Part shown: in pieces, positions 8,059 to 17,161 of the stretch | Layout of the letters: each line of letters begins with the position of its first letter | Numbering within the stretch: the stretch's first letter is position 1 | Assembly (NCBI GenBank): GCA_965219235.1 | Contig: OZ244721.1 | Span: 2,170,001 to 2,234,000, forward strand | Reading direction: 5' to 3' | DNA: 64,000 bases | DNA from: CBDHCC01 sp965219235 | Lineage (GTDB): Bacteria; Pseudomonadota; Alphaproteobacteria; Sphingomonadales; Sphingomonadaceae | Position numbers and translations under genes: made by a program | Notes under the pieces: model-generated | Database searches by the model: none | Seen by the model: only the letters and a program-made list of their open reading frames with translations | Told to the model about the DNA's origin: nothing

Positions 8059-9387
8059 TCACAGGGCGGGCAGCGTGACCACGACGGCGAAGTCGCCGGG
8101 TCCACCCTCCAGCGTCAGGCCGCCGTCGTGCAGATGCGCGACGGCGGCGACGAGCGACAGGCCCAGTCCGGCCCCGTCGCCGCCGCGCGCCTCGTCCAGC
8201 CGGCCGAACCGGCGCAGCGCGTCCGCCCGCCGGTCCGGCGGAATGCCCGGCCCGGTGTCGCCGACCGACAGCCGCAGCCGGCCCGCGTGGGCCGTCAGCG
8301 CCACCCGGATCGGCCCGGCCCCGTGGGCGAGCGCGTTGTCGATGAGATTGGCGAGCATCTGTTCGAACAGCGGCCGGTGCAGCCGCGCCATGGCGGGCGA
8401 CAGGGTGGCGGCGAGCGTCCGGTCGCGCTCGGCCACGAGCGGCTCGTAGAACGCCACCAGCTCGGCCACCGCGCCGGCCACGTCCACCACCGCCATCTGT
8501 TCGCGGCCCAGACCGGCGTCGGCGCGACTGATCTGCAGCACGCTGGTCAGCATCGTCAGCAGCCGCTCCGCCTCCGCCGCCACCGCCGGCAGCGCGTCGG
8601 CGGCCGGCTCGCCCTCCCCCAGCGCCCGCTCGATCCGGGCGGTCAGCCGCGTCACGGGCGAGCGCAGGTCGTGGGCCAGGCCGTCGGACAGCGCGCGCAG
8701 CTGGTCCAGCAGTTCGTCGATCCGGTCGAGCATCCGGTTCACCGCGCCCGCCAGCCGGTCGAAGCGATCGCCGCTGCCGTCCCGTGGCACGCGGCGGGTG
8801 AGGTCGCCGGCCGTCACCGCCGCCACGGTGCGGCCGACCCGGTCGATCCGCCCATCGATCAGCCGCATCGCGATCCAGGCGGCGAACACGGCCAGCGGGA
8901 GGCCGAGCGCCAGGCTGAGCCACATCGCGCGCCGCAGCACCGACCAGTCCGCCTCCGCCGCCAGCGGCCGCGCCACCATCAGCCGCGCGTCCGGGCCGAG
9001 CCACGCGGCCACGATGCCGACGGGACGGCCGGCCAGCCGCGTCTCCGTCCAGCGGGTCGGCGTCGTCACCGACGACGGCCAGCGCGGCAGGCCCCCCGCG
9101 ACACGTCGGCCATCCCGTCGGGCGAGCAGCACGACCGTGCCGTCGCCCGGCCGGTCGCGCAGCACGGTCGTCAGGCGCCGCACCCCCTCGGCCTCCGCGA
9201 CCAGGCTCAGGTCGGCCACCATCTGCTCGGCCGTCGCCTTCTCACGCTCCACCACGCCGCCGCGCACCTGCTGGGCGAGCACCGTCAGCAGCACGGCTGC
9301 CAGCGCCAGCTGCATGATCGACAGCAGGGCCAGGAAGCGCGCCTCGGTGGAGTGCGCGAGCCGCGCCGCGCGTGTCCCAATGTTCAT
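8059..9387 (-). CDS. Sensor histidine kinase (HAMP, HisKA, HATPase)
   Basis: A 442-residue membrane kinase. The first transmembrane helix is at FLALLSIMQLALAAVLLTVLA, followed by a periplasmic sensor of about 120 residues and a second helix (WLSLALGLPLAVFAAWIAM). Then come a HAMP linker, the H-box LAHDLRSPVTRL with the phosphorylated His, the N-box NLIDNALAHG, and the ATP-binding G boxes GDTGPGI and GAGLGLSLV. ATG at 9387 is used because the open frame upstream has no signal or membrane character. It is convergent with mprF (16 bp between stops) and divergent from the VirJ-like gene. Its probable partner is the regulator at 3820-4515. Confidence 0.92.
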   Translation of the reverse strand: MNIGTRAARLAHSTEARFLALLSIMQLALAAVLLTVLAQQVRGGVVEREKATAEQMVADLSLVAEAEGVRRLTTVLRDRPGDGTVVLLARRDGRRVAGGLPRWPSSVTTPTRWTETRLAGRPVGIVAAWLGPDARLMVARPLAAEADWSVLRRAMWLSLALGLPLAVFAAWIAMRLIDGRIDRVGRTVAAVTAGDLTRRVPRDGSGDRFDRLAGAVNRMLDRIDELLDQLRALSDGLAHDLRSPVTRLTARIERALGEGEPAADALPAVAAEAERLLTMLTSVLQISRADAGLGREQMAVVDVAGAVAELVAFYEPLVAERDRTLAATLSPAMARLHRPLFEQMLANLIDNALAHGAGPIRVALTAHAGRLRLSVGDTGPGIPPDRRADALRRFGRLDEARGGDGAGLGLSLVAAVAHLHDGGLTLEGGPGDFAVVVTLPAL

Positions 9388-9427
9388 GTCGGTGCCATTG
9401 TGCGTTGAACGCGCAGGAGCCAGTGTC

Positions 9428-9444
9428 TCTCCCTGGAAGGGAGA
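9428..9444. promoter_or_regulatory. Perfect inverted repeat overlapping the virJ-like ribosome binding site
   Basis: TCTCCCT-GGA-AGGGAGA, 7-bp arms with a 3-bp spacer, in the 62-bp gap between the divergent kinase and VirJ-like genes. The right arm contains the purine-rich GGAAGGGAG that would act as the Shine-Dalgarno for GTG 9450. A hairpin in the mRNA would therefore hide the ribosome site. Alternatively it is an operator for a dimeric regulator. Both readings are inference. Confidence 0.4.
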
Positions 9445-9449
9445 CCTCC

Positions 9450-10223
9450 GTGTCCCACGCGACCACCCTGAACGCGCGCGCAGAGCCCCGCTCGATTGGC
9501 CGGACACGGTGGCGCGTGTTCGGAGGGCTGATCGCGACGTTGTTGGGAGCCGGCGCGGGCCTGTCGCTCGCCACCGGCTATCTCGGCGGCGCGGTGTGGC
9601 GGGATCATCCGGTGCCGCAGACCCGCGCGACACCGCCGCCCGGCGCGGCCGTGTTCCTGTCGGGCGACATGGGACCGAACTTCAGCCTGGCCCGCTACGC
9701 CATCGACCGGCTGGCGCGCGGCGGTGTGCCGGTGGTGAGCGTCAACAGTCTCGCCTTCTTCCGTCACGAGCGCACGCCCGCGGAGGTGCGGGCGCTGATC
9801 GCGCGGTCGATCCGGCGCGCCATCGCGCTGTCGGGGGCGGACCGGGTGGTGCTGATCGGCCAGTCCTTTGGCGCGGACTCCATTCCGATAGGCCTTGCCG
9901 ACCTGCCGTCCGCGCTGCGCCGGCGTCTGGGGGGCGTCATCCTGATCGTGCCGGCCACCAGCTACGAGATGCGCGCCTCGCCGAGCGAAATCTTCAGCTG
10001 GACCGAGCCGGAGCACCCCGCCGCCGAGCAGCTCGACAACCTCGGTGACCTGCCGGTCGTGTGCCTCCGCGGGGCGGAGGAGACGGACAGCCTGTGCCCG
10101 GAGCTGGCCGCGCGCGGAGCGACGGTCATCACGATGGCCGGTGGGCACCGGCTGGCCTTCGACGGCGATGGGCTGGCGAGGTGGGTCGGCGCAGAGACGC
10201 ACCGGCTGCTGGCGAGCAGGTAA
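9450..10223 (+). CDS. VirJ/AcvB-family serine hydrolase (probable lysyl-phosphatidylglycerol hydrolase)
   Basis: A 257-residue alpha/beta-hydrolase with one N-terminal membrane segment (VFGGLIATLLGAGAGLSLATG), so it is expected in the periplasm. The nucleophile elbow is LIGQSFGADSIP (G-x-S-x-G), the pre-elbow strand is AVFLSGDMG, and the late His is in MAGGHRLAFDGD. This matches the VirJ domain of AcvB, which in rhizobia and Agrobacterium removes the lysyl group from lysyl-PG made by LpiA/MprF. In those species the two genes are adjacent. GTG 9450 is preceded by GGAAGGGAG. Here it is separated from mprF only by the oppositely oriented kinase gene. Confidence 0.82.
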   Translation: MSHATTLNARAEPRSIGRTRWRVFGGLIATLLGAGAGLSLATGYLGGAVWRDHPVPQTRATPPPGAAVFLSGDMGPNFSLARYAIDRLARGGVPVVSVNSLAFFRHERTPAEVRALIARSIRRAIALSGADRVVLIGQSFGADSIPIGLADLPSALRRRLGGVILIVPATSYEMRASPSEIFSWTEPEHPAAEQLDNLGDLPVVCLRGAEETDSLCPELAARGATVITMAGGHRLAFDGDGLARWVGAETHRLLASR

Positions 10224-10319
10224 AATCCTTTCTCCACCATGGTGAACACCGTCGCGACGCGTGATTGCACGCCATCGGCCTCTCCAACCCTCCGGCAAAC
10301 TCGGCGAGACGATTTAGCC

Positions 10320-10380
10320 GTGCGAGTGGCTTGTCGCGCAAAGAAGCAGAGACCACGGGTTCGAATTTTATCCGCACGCC
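10320..10380 (+). pseudogene. Degenerate tRNA-like relic
   Basis: The segment 10341-10380 (…AGCAGAGACCACGGGTTCGA…CCGCACGCC) closely resembles the 3' half of the intact tRNA-Arg at 3517 (GGCAGAGGCCACAGGTTCGA…GGGTGCGCC). It shares the T-loop GTTCGAAT and the variable-loop/T-stem context. GTGCG at 10320-10324 could pair with CGCAC at 10373-10377. The D-arm and anticodon stem are missing or unpaired and the T-stem does not close, so it cannot be a functional tRNA. It may mark an old integration or recombination point at the boundary of the polysaccharide locus. Confidence 0.45.
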
Positions 10381-10386
10381 CCGGCC

Positions 10387-11397
10387 TCAGCGGTCCAGGA
10401 TGCGGGCGTAGAGCGTCCGATAGTCGTCGACCATGCGCTCGACGGTGAACCGCTCGGCGACCGTGCGGCGGCAGGCGGCACGGTCGATCCCGGCCACGCG
10501 ATCGACCGCGGCGACGGCCTGTGCCACCGTGTCCACCAGAAAGCCGTTCACCCCCTCCTCGATCAGCTCGGGCAGGGAGCCCAGCGGATGGGCGATGACC
10601 GGCGTGCCGCAGGCCATCGCCTCGATCACCGACAGTCCGAACGGCTCGGCGAAGTCGATCAGGTGGAGAAGGGCGGCCGCCGATCCCAAAGCGCGCAACC
10701 GCTCCTCGCCGCTCACCACTCCGCGATACACCACCCGCTCGCCATCGACGTGCGGCCGCACCTCGCGCTCCCAATAGTCCTGATCCTGGATCAGGCCGCA
10801 CAGCACCAGCCTGCGCCCGCTGCGCCGCGCGACCTCGATCGCGGTGGCGGCCCCCTTGTCGGGATGGATGCGGCCGAAGAACAGCAGGTCCTCGCTCCCC
10901 GCCGAGTCGAACGGGAAGCGATCGAGCGGGATCCCGTGGTGGATGGTGGCGGCGTAGGGCAGGCCCGGATGGCGGTCCGCGTCGCTGATGGCGACGTAGT
11001 GGACCCGGTCGGCGTACCGGCGGAACATCGGCAGGATGCGCTCGCCCGAAAAGCCGTGGATGGTGGTGACCACGGGCGTGTCGACCAGCCGCGAGAAGGC
11101 GAGCGGGACGAAGTCGGCCTGGTTGTGGATCAGGTCGAACTCGCCCGCGCGCTCGAAGACGTGGGCGACGTGCGCGATCTCGGCCGCCTTCGCGTCGATC
11201 GCGGGATCCTCCGAATAGGCCCGCTCGATCACGCCGTCGAGCGCGCCGGCCGTCCGGCTGTCGAGCGTGGCGAACAAGGTGACGTCCACGCCGCGCGCGA
11301 CCAGCCCCTCGGTCAGCAGGCTGGTGACGAGCTCCCACGGGCCGTAGGCGCGGGGCGGCGTGCGCCAGGAGATGGGGGCGAGCATGGCGATCTTCAT
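10387..11397 (-). CDS. Glycosyltransferase family 4
   Basis: A 336-residue GT-B enzyme. It starts MKIAMLAPISWRTPP (ATG 11397, chosen because the canonical first beta-strand begins there). It has the donor-site signature EPFGLSVIEAMACGTPVIA near residue 255 and a final PELIEEGVNGFLVD. It transfers a sugar from a nucleotide donor; acceptor and sugar are unknown. The VTTIHGFSGER and FFGRIHPDKG segments are typical of the family. It is the leftmost gene of the polysaccharide locus and is divergent from the sulfotransferase gene. Confidence 0.88.
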   Translation of the reverse strand: MKIAMLAPISWRTPPRAYGPWELVTSLLTEGLVARGVDVTLFATLDSRTAGALDGVIERAYSEDPAIDAKAAEIAHVAHVFERAGEFDLIHNQADFVPLAFSRLVDTPVVTTIHGFSGERILPMFRRYADRVHYVAISDADRHPGLPYAATIHHGIPLDRFPFDSAGSEDLLFFGRIHPDKGAATAIEVARRSGRRLVLCGLIQDQDYWEREVRPHVDGERVVYRGVVSGEERLRALGSAAALLHLIDFAEPFGLSVIEAMACGTPVIAHPLGSLPELIEEGVNGFLVDTVAQAVAAVDRVAGIDRAACRRTVAERFTVERMVDDYRTLYARILDR

Positions 11398-11490
11398 GCG
11401 AGCGCTCCTACCAAGCGCGCGCGCGAAGCGCACGGTTGGCCCCCGGGCCGCCGCCCGCTAGGCAAGGCCCCCGCCCGCCGGAGCCCACCC

Positions 11491-12192
11491 GTGACGCCCG
11501 CCACCCTTACCCGGTCCGTCCCCCGGTCCGTCCTCGCCCGCCTGCCACACTCCGTCCGCATGGCGCTTCTGGTGCGCCGCCGCGAGCGCACCCTGCTCAA
11601 GGCGGGCGTGGTCTTCGTTCACGTCCCCAAGGCGGCGGGGTCGAGCATCAACCAGGCGCTCTACGGCCGCTTCATGGGCCACTACACCGCCCGCGACGTC
11701 GCCCGCTTCGGCTCGCGCGCGGTGGCGGCCCTGCCCCGCTTCACGGTCGTGCGGGACCCCTGGTCGCGTGCCGTGTCCGCATGGCGCTTCGCGCGCGCGG
11801 GCGTCGGGCGGGGCGACGGAGTGGTGGCGGGGATGGCGGACGCCGCGCGTTACGACCGCCCGGAGTTCCAGAGTTTCGACAGATTCGTGCACGATTGGCT
11901 GGCGCAGGCCGACCTGTCGCGGGAGGACGGGATCTTCCAGCCGCAGGTCCGCTGGTTCACGGACGCGCGCGGCCGCACGATCGTCGACCATGTGGGACGG
12001 CTGGAGGATTTGGCGCCCACGATCGCCTGGGTCGAGGCGCGGACCGGCCGGCCGTTCGCGGTGCCGCACACCAACCGCTCGGGCGACGCGGTCGACTGGC
12101 GCGCGCTCTACACCGCCGAGACCGCGGCCCTGGTGGGCACCGTCTACGCGGAGGACGCGCGCCGCTTCGGCTATGCCCCGCCCGACCTCTGA
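11491..12192 (+). CDS. Sulfotransferase family protein
   Basis: A 233-residue cytoplasmic PAPS-dependent sulfotransferase. The 5'-phosphosulfate loop is FVHVPKAAGSSINQAL (around residues 47-62) and the 3'-phosphate site is FTVVRDPWSRAVSAW (around residues 84-98). The size fits the Sulfotransfer_2-type family that modifies carbohydrates. The frame is open far upstream, but GTG 11491, preceded by GGAG at 11480-11483, gives a proper domain start. Its place between a glycosyltransferase and a flippase suggests it sulfates the polysaccharide or its lipid-linked unit; this is inference. The last 22 bp overlap the end of the convergent flippase gene. Confidence 0.82.
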   Translation: MTPATLTRSVPRSVLARLPHSVRMALLVRRRERTLLKAGVVFVHVPKAAGSSINQALYGRFMGHYTARDVARFGSRAVAALPRFTVVRDPWSRAVSAWRFARAGVGRGDGVVAGMADAARYDRPEFQSFDRFVHDWLAQADLSREDGIFQPQVRWFTDARGRTIVDHVGRLEDLAPTIAWVEARTGRPFAVPHTNRSGDAVDWRALYTAETAALVGTVYAEDARRFGYAPPDL

Positions 12193-13469
12193 CGCCGCCA
12201 GCCGGGCAGGGTGCTGACCCCGACCCGGCTGCGAAGGCGCAGGAACAGCGCGGTGTTCCAGACGACGAAGCAGCTCGACAGGCCGATCGCCGCTCCCATG
12301 GCGCCCAGGCGCGGCACCAGGGCGGCGCACAGCGCGACGTTCACGACCGTCGCCAGCAGATGCGCGCGGACCGCCATGCCCTCGTTGTGGGTCGCCACCG
12401 ACACCATGGTCGTCGCCCCGAACAGGTTGTTGGCGAGCTGTCCCACCGTCAGCACCAGGAGCAGCGGGTATCCGGCGGCGTAGGCGGCCCCATAGCCGAG
12501 CGGGATCAGCCACGGCCCGCCCACGACGTAGAGCGCCGCCAGCGGCAGCGCGGTCAGCGTCGCGACCGCGCACACGCGGCTCGCGGTCGCCTGCAGGTCG
12601 GCGCGATCGCCCGCGGCGTGCGCCTGGCTGAGCCGATAGCCATAGAGGCTGAGCGCCACCACCAGTCCAAAGGACATCAGCATCGACAGCTGCTGCATGA
12701 TGCGGAACACGGCGACCTCGGCCTGCGCGCCCAGCCAGCCGAGCACGAGCACGCCCAGCGCCGCGTTGAGTGCGCTGAACCAGCCGATCGCGGCGTTGCG
12801 CGCGAACGAGCCGCCGAACTCGCGCCAGGGTGGCGCGAGACGCTCGCCCGGGCTGGGGAGGGGCCGCAGCGCCGCGCGCTCGATCAGCCAGGCGACCGCC
12901 GCCGCCGACAGCGTCGCCGCGAGCATGATCGCCATGGCGACCTCGGCCCGGGCGGCGACGCGCACGATCCCGAAGGTCGCCAGCGCCAACAGCAGGAGCT
13001 GCACCCCCGGCCGCACGAGCGACTCCACCACCTGCCCGCGCAGCGGCCAGCCCAGTCCCCGCACGACCGCCTGGCGCACCGTGCTGGTCGAGATCGCGAG
13101 CATCACCGGGGCGGCGAGCCAGTAGAGCGCGCGCTCGTCCCCCGGCGCGCCCCAGGCGCCGTAGGCGGCGACCAGGATCGCGGCCAGCAGCGCGCCCCCG
13201 GCGATGATCCGCTCCGCCAGCAGCGCCGTGCCGCGCAGCCGCGCCCACTCGCCCCGCGTGCGCAGGGCCGAGACGTCGCGCACCGTCTGGTTGACGATCC
13301 CCGCCTGCACGAAGCTGAGCAGCAGCAGCGCCCAGGCCAGCGCCTCGAAATAGCGGCCGAGCTCGTCGGGCGCCACGAACCGGGCGAGCAGCAGCGAGGT
13401 GAGGAAGCCCGAGGCGGTGAAGACACCGCGCAGGCCAAATCCGATCAGCTCCGCCGGTCTGATGCGCAC
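12171..13469 (-). CDS. Oligosaccharide flippase (Wzx-like, MOP superfamily)
   Basis: A 432-residue integral membrane protein with about 12-14 hydrophobic helices. It opens MRIRPAELIGFGLRGVFTAS and has LLLARFVAPDELGRYFEAL, the usual first-helix pattern of polysaccharide flippases (PST family). It should move the undecaprenyl-linked repeat unit across the inner membrane for polymerisation. The C-terminus (LPGWRRQRSGGA) is basic and cytoplasmic. GC content is high, unlike the next gene on the same strand, and an 82-bp gap separates the two. Its 3' end overlaps the sulfotransferase gene tail to tail. Confidence 0.88.
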   Translation of the reverse strand: MRIRPAELIGFGLRGVFTASGFLTSLLLARFVAPDELGRYFEALAWALLLLSFVQAGIVNQTVRDVSALRTRGEWARLRGTALLAERIIAGGALLAAILVAAYGAWGAPGDERALYWLAAPVMLAISTSTVRQAVVRGLGWPLRGQVVESLVRPGVQLLLLALATFGIVRVAARAEVAMAIMLAATLSAAAVAWLIERAALRPLPSPGERLAPPWREFGGSFARNAAIGWFSALNAALGVLVLGWLGAQAEVAVFRIMQQLSMLMSFGLVVALSLYGYRLSQAHAAGDRADLQATASRVCAVATLTALPLAALYVVGGPWLIPLGYGAAYAAGYPLLLVLTVGQLANNLFGATTMVSVATHNEGMAVRAHLLATVVNVALCAALVPRLGAMGAAIGLSSCFVVWNTALFLRLRSRVGVSTLPGWRRQRSGGA

Positions 13470-13551
13470 GCGATCGTCCTTTCGCTGGCGGATGGCGGTC
13501 AGGTCCTGCCCCGCCTATCCCGCCAAGGCGACATTGTGAGCAGGGCACAGG

Positions 13552-14658
13552 CTACTTAGTAAATCCGGACCGCTGTTTACGGTGGCTTTCAAAAAATTCA
13601 ATATAGGACGTTGCTGCTTTTTCAATAGAAAACTCTTCCACAATTTCTAATGATTTCTTCCCCATGACCAATAGACTTTCTGGGCTTCTAATCACACCTA
13701 AAATCGCATCGGCAAGAGCGGTGGAGTTTTGTGGTGGAACAAGCCTTCCATTGATTCCATCACGAACTATGTTTCTCACTTCACCGACATCCGTTGCAAT
13801 GATCGGCAGGCCGTGGGATGCGGCTTCCAGAAGCGCCATGGGAAAACCTTCCATACTGCTGCTGGACACCATCACGTCGTGCTCCGCCATGACGGTGTGC
13901 ACATCGGAGCGGGCGCCAAGAAGGAACACTCGCTCGGACAAATCCAGATCGTGGACACATCGCTCCACATGACTCAGATCAGGTCCTGATCCTACTATAC
14001 TGAGAGTGGCTTTTTCGTCTTCCCCACACTCCGAAACAACTTTGGAGAACGCTTCAATCAAGTTGAGATAGTCCTTTTCCTTTTTCAGGGTGCCCACTGC
14101 AAGAAATCGTATCCTTTCCCTACGTACCGTCACTGAAGATGCGGTATTGCCGCCACCGACTCCATTTCGAATGATGGTCAAAGGCTTTTTCACGATCGGG
14201 GCCATTGCGGCGGCGATGTTGCTACCAATAGCGATGTAGCCAGAGACAAAATGATCAACAATCCTTATAAAAGTTTTTATGCGACCAAAAGAAGAATTGT
14301 GATGTGTATAGAAGACAGAACAGCCTTTATAGGGATAACACAGGTAAGCCAATGCTATCGGAGTGTGGACATGAACCACATCCACTTCTCTTTCCCTTAA
14401 CATTTTCGCAATTCTCAGCATGGCGACGGGCAGTGCGAAGCGGCTCTTCAGGCCCAGGACCACTGGTGTCCCGCCGGAATCCACCACCTCGCTTGCAAGT
14501 CGCCTTTCCACATTTTGGGAATGACCCAAGGATTCCGCGTGGCACAGGGCGGCGACGGTCACCGTGTGGCCGCTCTTCGCCCACTCTCGCGACAGGTTGA
14601 CGGCCAACGTCTCGGCGCCACCCGGTCCGAAGCACACGATGACGCTCAGGATGTTCAC
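13552..14658 (-). CDS. Glycosyltransferase family 4, AT-rich (probable transfer)
   Basis: A 368-residue GT4 enzyme. It has an N-terminal glycine loop (VCFGPGGAETLAVNLSREW), VDVVHVHTPIALAYL, the donor-domain start FLAVGTLKKEKDYLNLIEAF, and the signature SSMEGFPMALLEAASHGLPII with the two Glu residues. GTG 14658 is the start, 4 bp after the polymerase stop. Base composition is strikingly different from its neighbours: 14221-14280 counts 20 G+C of 60, in a genome otherwise near 70% GC. Codon use follows (many AAA, ATA, TTA-type codons). This indicates recent horizontal acquisition of the repeat-unit-specific part of the locus. Sugar specificity unknown. Confidence 0.9.
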   Translation of the reverse strand: MNILSVIVCFGPGGAETLAVNLSREWAKSGHTVTVAALCHAESLGHSQNVERRLASEVVDSGGTPVVLGLKSRFALPVAMLRIAKMLREREVDVVHVHTPIALAYLCYPYKGCSVFYTHHNSSFGRIKTFIRIVDHFVSGYIAIGSNIAAAMAPIVKKPLTIIRNGVGGGNTASSVTVRRERIRFLAVGTLKKEKDYLNLIEAFSKVVSECGEDEKATLSIVGSGPDLSHVERCVHDLDLSERVFLLGARSDVHTVMAEHDVMVSSSSMEGFPMALLEAASHGLPIIATDVGEVRNIVRDGINGRLVPPQNSTALADAILGVIRSPESLLVMGKKSLEIVEEFSIEKAATSYIEFFESHRKQRSGFTK

Positions 14659-14662
14659 CGTG

Positions 14663-15835
14663 TCACATGTATGTCGGCGTGGAGCGCCGTCTGCGGTGCG
14701 CGCTCTTCAGCGTCGCCCAACTGCGCAATTGCACCAGGGCGAGCAACAGCGCCGGCACGAACATCCACTTCTGCCGCATCGAGATGCCCAGATTGGACGT
14801 GCCCATGGCAAGCGGGATGAGCGCCGCGAGCGAGAACATCAGCAGCGCCAGCGGCGCGAACCCTCGCCAACTGCGGCCCGAGGAACGCGCCGACCAGAAG
14901 AGAACTCCGACCGCCACCAGCAGCAGCAGGTTCTGTCCGCTCGCCAGCAGCTGCGTGACGGAGCCGGCCTCGTTGGGCAGAGGCCGGAAGAGGTAGCTCA
15001 GCACCCTGAGCGGGACGGGAAGGGCGGAGATATCGACGAACCCCCCGGACCCCGCGAAGTTGGTCGCACGGTCCTCGATATTCTCCTGAAAATCGGTCAG
15101 ACCCGCGCTTTCGTCCAAGCCGATGTACCAAAGCACGAAGGGCACGAGCGCCATCAGTGACACCGTTGCCAGTGCCAGTAGCGGACCGCGCGCGCGCAGC
15201 GGCAAATCGTTCGCCAGCGGAACAGCCGCCGCCAGACCCGCCAGCATCGCCGCCGCGATGTGCGGGCGGACCACCAGCATGAGCGCAATGCCGATGCCTA
15301 AAAGTGCGACTCGCGGTTTCGCCGCCACAAGGCCCAAGCAGAAAAGAGATGAGCCGAGAAGGGCGATGGCGTCCTTGCCAATCCCCCCCCCCCAAAAGCC
15401 GACTGCCACTACGATAAGACCCAAAAACACCCCTTGCTCAACAAAGTTGGGGACTGTAACAGAAGAACGCAAATACGAAGCATAGAACAACAACGATGCC
15501 ACAGCTCCGGCAGCGCCGAACATCATGTTAGTAGGCAAGAAAGCTAAACCCAGACCTTTTGTGAGTAGCGAGGTAATCCAAATAACTGAATCTGTTCCTA
15601 GAGCGGCATCCACATGCCCTAGTGAAAACAAGTAGTACCCCATCGAATCCGAGCTATCGACCAGAGTGTTGATGTACTTGGCATAGGCGAAGACGAAGCT
15701 CGCGAGCACGATCGCGCCGGCCATGGCCGGATTGACCTTCAGCGCGCGCGCGAGCTGCGTCGATCCGGCCACCGTCATCAGCACGATGAGCAGCGAGATC
15801 GCGTAGTCGACGCCGGTGGCCGCGAAGCTGCCCAT
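14663..15835 (-). CDS. Polytopic membrane protein, probable polysaccharide polymerase (Wzy/EpsG-like)
   Basis: A 390-residue hydrophobic protein with about 10 predicted helices. Position between flippase/GT genes and UDP-sugar genes, and the pattern of a loop with Arg (VAAKPRVALLGIG, LMLVVRPHIAAAM), fit the weakly conserved Wzy/EpsG polymerases that join repeat units in the periplasm. No sequence motif proves this. The gene is a mosaic: the part encoding residues about 60-150 (15390-15660) is AT-richer than both ends. An 11-bp C run (15383-15393) encodes the three glycines in FWGGGIG. A one-base change there would truncate the protein, so it may be phase-variable. Confidence 0.6.
   Translation of the reverse strand: MGSFAATGVDYAISLLIVLMTVAGSTQLARALKVNPAMAGAIVLASFVFAYAKYINTLVDSSDSMGYYLFSLGHVDAALGTDSVIWITSLLTKGLGLAFLPTNMMFGAAGAVASLLFYASYLRSSVTVPNFVEQGVFLGLIVVAVGFWGGGIGKDAIALLGSSLFCLGLVAAKPRVALLGIGIALMLVVRPHIAAAMLAGLAAAVPLANDLPLRARGPLLALATVSLMALVPFVLWYIGLDESAGLTDFQENIEDRATNFAGSGGFVDISALPVPLRVLSYLFRPLPNEAGSVTQLLASGQNLLLLVAVGVLFWSARSSGRSWRGFAPLALLMFSLAALIPLAMGTSNLGISMRQKWMFVPALLLALVQLRSWATLKSAHRRRRSTPTYM
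15383..15393. repeat. 11-bp homopolymer (poly-C on +, poly-G in the coding strand)
   Basis: Eleven consecutive C residues inside the coding region of the polymerase-like gene, at about residue 148-151 of 390. It is the longest homopolymer I noticed in the window; the next are 8-bp runs at about 25513 and near 44248. It lies at the edge between the AT-rich and GC-rich parts of the gene. Long G/C tracts are classic slipped-strand mutation sites. In the sequence given, the frame is intact (ON). Confidence 0.9.
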
Positions 15836-15839
15836 CGGC

Positions 15840-17120
<1,281 letters not shown>

Positions 17121-17161
17121 GCCGCTCCCTTCCGCATCCGGCGCACGAAAGTCCAGCCGCG

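Noticed and set aside
11436..13559. Plus-strand 707-codon frame opposite the flippase gene
   Set aside because: Starts inside the sulfotransferase in a wrong frame and has no recognisable motif; the minus-strand flippase has proper helices.
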